Made by a program: the position numbers and the translations under genes
DNA from: Cytobacillus dafuensis
GTDB lineage: Bacteria > Bacillota > Bacilli > Bacillales > Cytobacillaceae
NCBI RefSeq assembly: GCF_007995155.1
Contig: NZ_CP042593.1
Span: 1,468,001 to 1,532,000 of the forward strand
DNA: 64,000 nt
Direction: 5' to 3'
Shown here: positions 1-12,300 of the stretch, piece by piece
Layout of the letters: each line of letters opens with the position of its first letter
Numbering within the stretch: the stretch's first letter is position 1
Notes under the pieces: generated by a model
Told to the model about the DNA's origin: nothing
Databases searched by the model: none
The model's input: only the letters and a program-made list of their open reading frames with translations

Positions 1-315
1 TTTACTCTATCCTCATTACCTATAGGAGAATCGATTAACCCTGAATCAGTTCGACCACATGATATTGAAATCCTTGGGAAAGTAGTAAATGGAGCATTAC
101 AGTTTCAGTTTGAATATAACAAATTACATTTTTCCAACAAGACAATGGAAAGATTGGCAAGGTTGTTCAAGTCACATCTGATTGATTTAATTCATCTATG
201 TACGATGAAGAAAGAAAGTGAATATACTCCTTCAGACTACGGTGATAATCATAATTTAACATTTGATGAACTAGAAAATTTACAAGACCTGATTGCAGCA
301 AAATTCAAATCCTAG
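1..315 (+). CDS. C-terminal end of an upstream NRPS (epimerization domain), 5' truncated by the window
   Basis: Frame 1 is open from the first base to a TAG at 313-315 and encodes the last 104 residues of a larger protein. The sequence matches the end of an NRPS epimerization domain: the segment NGALQFQFEYN, a helix around KTMERLARLFK, then EYTPSDYG and an acidic tail LTFDELENLQDLI. In Bacillus synthetases the TPSD region plus tail after an E domain acts as a donor communication (COM) region that docks onto the next protein. The upstream protein therefore delivers a chain ending in a D-residue. The stop lies 10 nt before the next start, so the genes are co-transcribed. The number and specificity of its modules lie outside the window. 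Confidence 0.9.
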   Translation, partial: FTLSSLPIGESINPESVRPHDIEILGKVVNGALQFQFEYNKLHFSNKTMERLARLFKSHLIDLIHLCTMKKESEYTPSDYGDNHNLTFDELENLQDLIAAKFKS

Positions 316-325
316 GAGGGTTATG

Positions 326-3300
326 ATGGCAGCGCCAGAAATCAAAAAGATCTACCCTTTGTCCCCGATGCAGGAGGGTATGCTATTTTACGCTTTGTAT
401 TCAAAGAAAAGCAAAGCTTACTTTGAGCAGGTTCGTCTAGAGATTAAGAAAAGTATTGATATTCGAGTGTTTGAGGAAAGCTTTAACCGCTTGATTGCCC
501 GCCATGATATTTTGCGTTCAATCTTTATTCACGAAGAGGTCCCCCGACCTCTTCAGGTTGTATTAAATCAAAGACAAGCCAACATTCACTATGAAAATAT
601 TCATCAACTAAATCCAGAAGAACAGGAGCAGGCTTTAACTAGTTATTTAGAGGAAGATAAAAAGCGATTATTTGAGCTGGATAAAGATTTACTAATGAGA
701 ATTGCAGTATTTGAAACAGGAACTTCTTCTTTTACTGTGATTTGGAGCTTTCATCATATCTTGCTGGATGGCTGGTCATTAGGACTTTTGTGGGAAGAAT
801 TCATGTCCATATATGAAGGAATGATGACTCGTGACCCGGCTAATTTACCACCCATACAGCCTTACAGTAATTATATTAACTGGTTGGAAAAACGTGATAG
901 GAAAGAATCTCTAAAATACTGGAAGAGCTATTTAAGCGGCTATGAGGTACAAGCCTCATTACCGAAGAAAACGGAGAGCCATGCTGATGATGATTACGAT
1001 TTAAAATGGATTGACATTCCCTTAGACGATAACCTGCTAGCCAAAATGGAGTCGCATGCAAGACAGCTAAAAGTTACACTTAATAGTTACATCCAAGTAG
1101 TATGGGGGATATTGTTAACAAAATACAACAAAACTAAGGATGTCGTTTTTGGTTCTGTATTATCAGGCAGACCATCAGAAATTCCGGGTGTTGAGCAAAT
1201 GATTGGTTTATTTATACAGACGGCACCTGTGAGAATTACAGTTTCCAAAGAATCTACCTTTGAAGAATTACTAGTAAAGGTACAAAAGGATGCTCTTGCT
1301 TCACAGGAGCACTCCTTTGTACCATTAGCAGATATTCAAGCTCAGAGTGACCTTGGAAAAGAGCTTCTCAATCATTTGGTGATGTTTGAAAATTATCCTC
1401 TTAATACTAACCTTCATGATGAAAGAGAGCATAAATTATCGGTAAGTAAGATGGACATCATTGAGCATACAAACTATGATTTTCAATTATTAGTCATTCC
1501 AGGAGAACATTATAATGTAAGACTCAGCTTTAATGCTACTGTTTATGAACAGGAATTGATGAAAAATATTTCAGTTCATTTCCATAATCTGTTGAAGCAA
1601 GTGACTGATTTCCCAGGGGTAGCAATCAATGATATTGAAATACTTACTAAGTCAGAAAAACAAAAAATCTTGGAATTTAGTACGGGCAACAATGTTAAAT
1701 TGAGAAAAGATATTATGATTCATGAAATTTTACAGGAGCAGGCTACACGTATTCCCGACAAGATCGCATTGAGGTTTGGAAATGAGTATCTTACATATAA
1801 GCAATTAAATGAAAAATCGAATCAATTGGCATCCGTACTGCAGGAAAACGGATTAAGAGCGGGAGAAACCGTAGGTATCAGACTTAATCGATCCCTTGAG
1901 ATGGTGATAGGGATATACGGAATTCTTAAAGCTGGTGGTGCCTATTTGCCGATAGATCCTTCCTTTCCAAACGAGCGGACTAGCTATTTGTTAGAAGATA
2001 CAAATACTCGCTATTTATTAACAAAGTCGGATATTAAGCCATTAAACTCGGGATTTGAAGGGACCACTCTACTTTTAGATAATCAAAACTTATATACGGG
2101 TGATGTTAAAAATATTGATTCCCGTAATTCGCCTGAGGATTTAATCTATGTTATTTACACTTCCGGGTCAACTGGAAAGCCAAAAGGAGTCATGGTCCAA
2201 CATAATTCAGTAATGAACCGTCTCTATTGGATGCAAAGAGAATATCCGATTACTGAGGATGACGTGATTTTACAAAAGACCCCTTTTACTTTTGATGTAT
2301 CTGTTTGGGAGTTATTTTGGTGGACAATTACCGGTTCGTCCCTATGTCTACTTGCTCCAGGGGGTGAAAAGGATCCTGAGGTTTTAGTGAATACCATATA
2401 TCAAAACGATGTGACAATCCTACATTTCGTTCCATCCATGCTTCAGGTATTTCTGAAGTATGTCGAGGACAAAAAAGAGACAGTTAAACAACTTTCCTTA
2501 GTGAAATATTTCTTTGCCAGCGGCGAAGCATTGTTATTGAATCAAGTTCACAAATTCAATGAGTTGCTTTTCACAGCAAACGATACAAAATTAATTAACT
2601 TATATGGACCGACTGAGGCAACCGTTGATGTTTCTTATTATGACTGTAGTACAAAGTGCATTGATGGTCGAGTTCCAATCGGTAAACCTATAGATAATGT
2701 TCAGCTTTATATTGTTGATGCATACAATCGACTAATGCCAGTAGGTGTTATTGGAGAGCTTTGTATTGCGGGTGATGGATTAGCAAGAGGGTATTTAAAT
2801 CGACATGATTTAACGAATGAAAAGTTTGTTAATAATCCATTTAACAAAGGTACAAAAATGTATCGTACAGGAGACTTGGCTCGATGGCTATCCAATGGCC
2901 AAATTGAGTATTTAGGCAGACTGGATCATCAAGTTAAGGTTAGGGGATACAGAATTGAGCTCCAAGAGATTGAAGCTTTTCTATTAGAACATGTAAAAGT
3001 AAGTGAAGCCGTTGTTACCCTTCGAAAAGATGTTTCAAATGAGGGTTATCTCTGTGCGTATGTTGTTCTAAAACGTGATTGGATAAAGGACTCTTCCGTC
3101 ATACAGAGTGAGCTTAAAGAGTTTCTTGGAACAAATGTACCAGGATACATGGTACCAGCACACATTGTAACTTTGTCTAAGATGCCTCTTACCCCTAATG
3201 GAAAATTAGATCGTAAATCACTTCCAGAACCAAAGGTATTATTAAACAATCGTTATGAAACTCCTCAAGCTGGTACAGAGCAACTGATAGCAGAGATTTG

Positions 3301-6300
3301 GAAAGAAATTTTAGGTATTAAAGATATAGGGGTACACGATGATTTCTTTGATTTAGGTGGGCATTCATTAAAAGCTACGATGTTAGTAGCAAGATTAAAA
3401 AAGATTATTGGGAAAACAATTCCGTTAAGTGAGTTCTTTGAGAATTCTACGATTCGCAAGCTGGCTGAGAAGCTAGAACTAGAGACGATCGAACAGAAAA
3501 AGGAAGATATCCAGCAGGCTGTTATCAGTTCTAGCTATCCGCTTTCTTCATCACAGCAACGATTATTCGTGCTTAATCAATTTGAGGAAATTGGAACGAG
3601 CTACAACATGCCGAATGCTCTCATAATTGATGGAGCAATTGATATCAAACAACTCAGGGCTTCGATTCATCAAGTTGTACGTCGTCATGAGACACTAAGG
3701 ACTGTTTTTGATATACATGATGGAAAGCCTGTTCAGATTATAAAAGATACGATTGAAGTTGAAGTTGAACAAGTCAATGCCATAGGAGAAGCGATATCTC
3801 AAATTGCTTCAAATTTTGTTCAACCATTCAATTTGAATGAGGGACCATTGTTCCGTGTATCATTAGTAACTCTCAACGAAAATCGTCATTTACTTCTCTT
3901 TGACATACATCATATTTTATCAGACGGGATTTCAATGAATATACTAGTGAAAGAAGTTTTATCAAGGTATAAAGGACAAGAGTTCGAACCGCTTTCTATT
4001 CAATATAAAGATTTTGCAGTATGGCAACAAAGTGAAAAAAATGCAGATTTATATTTAAAACAACAGAATTATTGGTTAAATCAATTCAAAAATGAACCAG
4101 TACCATTGGATTTACCTCTTAAAGGAAAGAGGCCAGCAATCCAAAGCTTTGAAGGGAACCGCCTATCAGGTAAATTCGATCCCGAACTGGTTAAAAAGTT
4201 AAAGAATTTGGTGCAAGAAACCGAAAGCAGCGTGTACATGATTTTAATGGCTGCATATAATATTTTACTTTCCAAATATAGTGGACAAGAAGATATTGTA
4301 ATTGGCTCACCAGTGTCAGGTAGATCACGTGAAGAAATTCAAGCTATTATTGGTGTCTTTGTGAACATGTTACCAATGAGGAATTATCCTTCTGGAGCAA
4401 AAAGTTTCCGTTCCTTTTTACAGGATGTGAAAAAGAAAACATTGGATGCATTGGAACATCAAGACTATCCATTTGAGGATTTAATTGAAAAACTTGAACT
4501 TCGTAGAGATACAAGCCATCACCCATTATTTGATGTAGTTTTGGTTCACCAAAACATGGAGCAGACACAATTCATTTTAGACAATACAATCGTTACATCT
4601 TTTGAATTGCCACAACAAACGTCAAAATTCGATTTAACATTAGAAACTGTAGAAGAAACTAAAGGCATTTCATTTAGTTGGGAGTATAAAACGTCTCTGT
4701 TCTCAGAGGAGATGATAAACCAAATTAGTACTCATTTTATAGAGATCCTTAAAAAGGTAGTTGAACAGCCCGATAGTCCCATCAGTCAATTTGATGTAGT
4801 GACTATTGAGGAACAAGAGCAAATCAAACAACAATTCAATAAAATGGATACCGATTATCCTAAGCATGAAACCATCCATACTATTTTTGAAAAACAAGTA
4901 GAGAATTTCCCTGAAAATAGAGCAATTTCGTTTGCTGGACACTTTATGACATATAGAGAATTAAACAATTGCGTCAATCAGTTAGGCAGCAAATTAAAAA
5001 AGACAGGAATTGGTCCTGAGAAGCTTGCCATCATTTTAATGGATCGTTCACCAAATATGATTATTAGTATATTGGCAGTTTTAAAGGCAGGAGGAGCGTA
5101 TGTTCCAATAGATCCCTCTTATCCGAAGGAACGTATTCAATTCATTATAGATGATTGCGAAGCACAGATCATCTTATCGGAAGCAGAACTTCCTAAGGGA
5201 TTAGCCTTTAAAGGAGAATTGGTTCGTGTAGATAAGGTGAATCTCGAAATGGATAGACCTACACCGAATTTGCCTATAGAGGCTAAAGCTGAGAACCTAG
5301 CTTATATCATTTATACGTCAGGTACTACAGGTAAACCAAAAGGAGTAATGATTGAGCATCGAAACGTAGTACGCCTTCTTAAGAATGATAGCTTTTTGTT
5401 TGATTTTGATGAAAATGACGTATGGACCGTATTCCATTCCTATAGCTTTGATTTTTCTGTTTGGGAGATATTTGGGGCGTTATTGTACGGAGGAACTAGT
5501 GTAATAGTTTCTAAAGAAACTGCTCAGAATCCTGAGTTATTTTTACATGTATTAGAAAAAGAAAAAGTTACAATTTTAAATCAAACTCCATCTGCATTTA
5601 GTTCACTTATAAAACAAGAACAGAGTTCATCTGTTAATTTGTCGTTAAGATACATTATTTTTGGAGGAGAAGCCTTAAGCCCATCGGTATTGAAGGGATG
5701 GTATAAAAAGTATCCTGATGTCCGTCTCATTAATATGTATGGAATAACAGAAACGACTGTCCATGTAACATATAAAGAAATCACCTGGCAAGATATTCAA
5801 GGGGAGACAAGTCCAATAGGTCAGCCGATTCCTACTTTGGCAATATATATCTTAGACAAGTGGGGGAATTTGACACCTTTTGGAGTACCTGGAGAGCTTT
5901 GCATAGCTGGAGATGGATTGGCACGAGGGTATTTAAACCAGCCTGAACTAACAGCGGAAAAGTTTATCGTACATCAGAATGAAGCAGGTTCTCGACTATA
6001 CCGATCAGGAGATCTAGCTCGTTGGCTGCCTGACGGCAGTATCGAATATTTAGGACGTATAGATGATCAGGTGAAAATTCGGGGACATCGGATTGAGCTT
6101 GGAGAAATCGAAGCCCAGCTTCTTCAGATGGAAGGAGTTGAAGATGCTGTCGTTCTAACAAGAAATGATGCGGATGGAACGGCGTATTTATGTGGTTATT
6201 TAGTGAGTCGAGAGGATGTAACGATCTCTGCGATTCGAAACCATTTGTCTCGTACTCTTCCAGATTATATGATTCCTGCCTCATATGTTCTATTAGATCA

Positions 6301-9300
6301 ACTACCTTTGACTCCTAATGGAAAGGTAGATAAAAGGGCATTGCCTGAACCAGAAGGTTTGATTCACTTGGGAGTCGAGTATGAAGCCCCTCAGGGAGAA
6401 GCTGAACAGCGGCTCGCACGTGTATGGAAGGAAGTGCTTAAAGCTGGAAAGGTTGGACGCCACGATCATTTCTTTGATCTTGGAGGAGATTCTATCAAGG
6501 GTATACAAGTGGCGGCTCGCCTTCACGAGAAAGGATGGAAGCTCCAATTAAAAGACCTTTTCCGATATCCGACTGTCGCCGAGCTAGCCCCTTATGTTCA
6601 ACAAGTGACAGGCGGGCAGATCAGTCAAGATGAGGTGACAGGAGAAGTCAGCTTATCGCCTATCCAGCGATGGTTTTTTGACCAGAGATTTGAAGAAGCC
6701 CATCATTGGAACCAAGCAGTTCTATTAGAAAGTCCGGAGGACTTAGATCCAGTGGCACTTCAATCCTCATTTGAGTCTCTCTTACACCATCATGATGCGT
6801 TGCGGATGACATATCGTGAAGAAGAAGGGCAAATTCTCCAATGGAACCGAATCACTACGGAAGAGAATCTGTATCATTGGGAAACCATCCAAATAAGTGA
6901 TATCGGTGATTCATTGGCTTCAAAGATAGAGAAAGAGTGTACACGTCTTCAGTCTAGGTTGAATCTCGCTGAAGGTCCACTTGTAGCTGGGGGATTATTT
7001 CAGACGAAAAAAAATGATTACTTTTTCGTTGCGATCCATCACCTTGCGGTCGACGGTGTATCTTGGCGCATCCTGTTAGAAGATCTTTGGGAAGGATATC
7101 AACAGGCTAAGAGGTCTGAACCGATCCAATTACCGATGAAAACGGACTCCTTCCAAAAGTGGTCAAGTGAGTTAACACAGTATGCACAAGGTCGAGCAAT
7201 TAAGAAGGAGCTAGCCTATTGGAAGGATGTCGTGAGTATTCCAGTCACTCCATTGCCAAAGGACGGAAATGCATCAGAAAATCGGATTGCGGATGAAGAT
7301 CAAGTGATCATTCAGTTCACAAGAGAGGATACAGCCAGATTAGTAAAAGAAGCAAACAGAGCATATCGGACGGAGATCAACGATCTCCTGTTAACTGCCC
7401 TTCATGGAGCCGTCCAAGAATGGACAGGTGATGAGAATCTAGTAGTGGATCTCGAAGGACATGGTCGAGAATTTATTGGTGAAGGCATCGATATTTCTCG
7501 TACAGTAGGGTGGTTTACGTCCATGTTCCCTGTCGCCCTAACATCTTCAGGTTCAATCGAGATAGGGGGAAAGCTACAGGCTATCAAAGAACAGCTGCGT
7601 CGGATTCCGAATAAAGGAATTGGCTATGGACTTTTAGCCTATCTAAGTTCTCTTGATGAGAAATTACAAACCTATCATCCAGAGATTGGGTTTAATTATC
7701 TAGGTGATTTTGGCGAAGGTTTACAAAATGACAAGCAAGCAATGACAATGTCGGACATATCAAGTGGTACTTCGCTTGGTATGGCTAATCATCGGGTTCA
7801 TACATTGGAAATCAATGGGATGACTCTAGAAGGAAGCCTTCAATTTAGGGTGAGCTTCAATCGTTTTGAATTCAAGAAGTCGACCATTGAAACGTTCGCA
7901 GAAGGGTTTAAAAGAAACCTCAATCAGCTTGTGGATTATTGTATCGCACAGGAACAGAGTGTGAAGACACCTTCAGACGTTGGGTTGTCCACTCTTCCAA
8001 TTGAGGTATGGAAGGATATTCAAAAGGTTCACTCAGCGGAATCGATTGAGGAAATTCGCCCTCTAAGCCCAATGCAGGAAGGGATATTATTTGAGAGTTT
8101 AATGAATCCGAATTCGCCTGCATACTTTGAACAATTGAGTTTTGTGGTTAATGGCAAACTCGAAAGGGAGTATTTATGGCAGAGTTTTCAGGACCTGGCG
8201 GTCCGACATGATATTCTCCGAACGGTATTCACAACTGAAGGGGAACATCCTCTACAGATTGTAGTAAAGGAACTACTGTTAGACGTGAAGGAGTTTTCAC
8301 TTTTAGATATCACACCGGATGAGAGGCAGGCAGCCATTGAGGCAAGGAAAGAAGCTGATAAAGAGAAAGGTTTTGATCTGAAAAAGGGTCCATTGATGCG
8401 TCTAACGGTACTTGAAACCGACAAAGAAGAATTTGTGTTGATTTGGAGCCATCACCATATCTTGATGGATGGATGGTGCTTAGGCATCCTTCTTCAAGAA
8501 TTCTTGACCCTCTATGCAGCGAGGAAAGAGGGGCGTCGAGCGGAGCTTGGCCCAGTGGAATCATATGGAAGATATATTGAATGGCTGACCAATCAGGACC
8601 GAGAAGAGGCAAAGGAATATTGGAGAGAGAAGGTAGCGGGGTATGTCGAGCAGGCTAGTCTTCCAAAAAAACAAATGACCTCTGCCTCGACTTACAAACA
8701 GGAAGAATTGAGTTATACCATGTCTACAACGTTATCAAAACAGGTTGAACAAGTAGCTCGGCATTTGAATAGTACGATAAGTACAGTTTTACAGGCTGCA
8801 TGGGGAGTGTTGTTATCGCGTTATTGTCAACAAGAGGATGTGATATTTGGAACAGTTGTTTCAGGAAGACCACCAGCAGTGAAGGGAATTGAAAAGACCG
8901 TAGGTCTATTTATTAACACAATCCCAGTTCGTTTCCAAGCTGCAAAAGATAAAACATTCGTGGACTTGGTGAAGGAAGGTCAGTCATGGGTAGTTTCTTC
9001 CCAAGAACATAGCTTTTTATCACTAGCTGAAATACAAGCAGAAAGTGAACTTGGACAAGGACTGATTGATCATATCTTTGTGGTAGAAAATTATCCTTTT
9101 GATGAAGAGGCGATGTCTGAAAAAGGAGCACGGGCGGACTTACGTATTAAAAATGAAGGCGTATTTGAACAAACAAGCTTTGATTTTAATGTTATTGTCG
9201 TTCCGGGAGAACAGATACATTACGCGTTTCGATATAATCCAGAAGTTTATGAGACAGCCTTAATAAATTATCTGAAGGGACATTTTGTGAGAGTAATAGA

Positions 9301-12300
9301 GCAAGTAATTGAATCTCCAGAAACCAATATTTCGGAGGTACAACTTACTTCAGCTTATGAACAGTCCTGCTTACAATCCTTTAACGACACTGAAAAGGAC
9401 TATAATTTGGAACAAACTTTCGTAAAGTTGTTCGAAGAACAAGTAGATAGGGCACCGTTTAATGTAGCAGTGGTGGCAAGTGAAATGAAATGGACTTATG
9501 AAAGGCTAAATCAAGAAGCCAATCAGCTTGCGCGTCATCTTCAGGCAAAAGGTCTTAGTTCCGAGCAGATAGTGGCTATTCTCGCGGAACCTTCTGTGGA
9601 GATGATTTTAGCTGTACTAGCAGTATTAAAGGCTGGTGGAGCATATGTGCCGATTGATCCAAATTATCCATCGGAAAGAATCCAATATATGATTAAGGAC
9701 AGTCAAGCGGAGATCGTCATCACTCATCATCATTTATCCGATAAGGTCAATGGGGAACGAGAGAAAGTAATTCTTGAGGAGCGAAGCTGGGTAAGGGAGT
9801 CTGTCGAAAACCTTCCAACCTCCTGCGAGCCAAATGGATTGGCCTATGTCATTTATACATCTGGGACAACTGGCCACCCCAAAGGGGTAATGATTGAGCA
9901 TCGCTCACTCTCCAATTTATGTCAGTGGCATAACGATCAGTTTGAATTGACGGAATTGGATCGAAGTACAAAAATTGCAGGATTTGGATTTGATGCATCT
10001 GTGTGGGAAATATTCCCTCCTTTACTAAAGGGAGCTGCACTCTATGTTGTGCCGGAGGAATTTCGTACAGACATACACGAACTTAACAAGTTCTTTGAAC
10101 AAAATCAAATTACTATCAGTTTCTTACCGACTCCACTGTGTGAACCGTTTCTAGCCTTGGACAACCAGTCTTTACGTATATTGTTGACAGGAGGGGACAG
10201 GCTAAAAACGTATCAACCTGTTCGATTCCAGCTCATTAATAATTATGGGCCTACAGAAAATACAGTAGTTGCGACAAGTGGTGCGATTGATCATCAATCT
10301 ACGAATCTACCGATTGGTAGACCGATTGCCAATACCCAAGTTTACATTCTAGGGAAGAATCATGAACTACAACCGATTGGAGTACCCGGAGAGCTTTGCA
10401 TAGCTGGAGATGGATTGGCACGAGGGTACTTAAACCAACCTGAGCTAACAGCGGAAAAGTTTATCGAACATCCGCATGAAGCAGGTTCTCGACTATACCG
10501 ATCTGGGGATCTAGCTCGTTGGCTGCCTGACGGCAGCATCGAATATTTAGGCCGTATAGACGATCAGGTGAAAATTCGGGGACATCGCATTGAGGTTGGA
10601 GAAATCGAGGCTCAGCTACTTAAACTAAAAGAAGTTGAAGACGCTGTTGTTCTTGCGCATAAAGATTCGGATGGAATGGCTTATCTATGTGCTTACTCGG
10701 TGAGCAGTGAAAAGATAAAGGAAAAGAAAGTCCGTGTTGAATTAGCTAAAAGACTACCAGAATATATGATCCCAGCATTTTTTATGCAGATTGATCAGCT
10801 TCCACTTACAAGAAACGGAAAAGTTGACCGCAATGCGTTAGTTGAGAAGAGTATTTCTATTGAATCAATAAAGAGTGAAAAGCCAAGAAATCAAACTGAA
10901 GAACGCTTGTTAAGAATCTGGAAAGAGGTATTAGATTCAAAAGTAATTGGAGTTGATCATAACTTCTTTTACAAGGGTGGTCATTCTTTAAAAGCGGCAA
11001 GTTTGGCTGCGAAGGTAAGTAAAGAATTTAATCTTGATTTTCCTATCAGAGCAGTTTTTGAAAACCCGACAATTGCTGAAATGGCCTCTTTTCTCAAGAC
11101 AATAGATAGTAAAAAACATAATAGGATAACACTTGCAGATGAGATGACTCATTATCCTGCCTCTTCAGCACAGGAACGTCTTTTTATTATTAACCAATTT
11201 GATAAATCGAACATCAGTTACAACATTCCGGCTATCTTTACAAGTAATGAAAGGATAGATGAGAAAAAACTGAAAGAAGTGCTAAAGTGTCTTGTTGAGA
11301 GACATGAATCATTAAGAACATCATTTGAACTGAAGGCTGGGGAACTTCTACAAATAATTGCAGATGAAGCTGATATAGAGGTCAAAATTTATTACATGAA
11401 AGCAGTGAATCTAAATGAAGAAATGCAAAAGTTTGTAAAGCCTTTTGACTTATATTCTTCACCTCTGATGAGAGTCAATCTATTACGCTTAGAAGAAGGA
11501 ACAGATATTTTAATGGTGGATATGCACCATATTATTAGTGATGGCGTGTCTATAGATATATTAATGAATGATTTCATAAAACTATACTATGGAGAGGGTC
11601 TCGCTTCACTCCCCATTCAATACAAAGACTATGCAGTTTGGCAAAAAAGAGAACTTGAGTCTGATAGATTGGCCATACAGGAGGCATACTGGCTGAACCA
11701 GTTCGATGATGAATTACCAACCCTTGAATTACCAACTGATTTTACAAGGCCAGCAATAAACGAATTTATCGGAGATAGATTTAGAGTTTCAATTGATGAA
11801 GCTTTATATAGCAGAGTAAAGGATTTAGCGTTAGCAACTAATACGTCTATATATATGTTGTTACTTTCAGCATACTCTGTTTTGTTATCAAAGTATTCAC
11901 AACAAGAGGATATTATTATTGGATCGCCGATTTCGGGAAGAATACAAGAGGAAGTTCAAGGATTAATTGGAATGTTTGCTAATACTCTTGCGTTAAGAGT
12001 TAATCCAAAAGGGACATATTCATTTTCAGAATTTCTTCAAGATGCAAAAGAGGTAATCTTAGATGCTTTTGAAAATCAAGAATATCCCTTTGAGAAGTTA
12101 GTAGAGAAGTTAAATATTAAACGAGATGTCAGCAGAAATGCGATTTTTGATACCGTATTTGTTCTAAGACATGCAGAAACAGCTGCTTCAGAAAATTCAC
12201 TGCTGAGCCCTATAACTGTAGCTAACCCTACTTCAAAATTTGATATTACGTTAGAGGTCATTGATGATGGAAAGAATTTAATGTTTGAGTGGGAATACAG

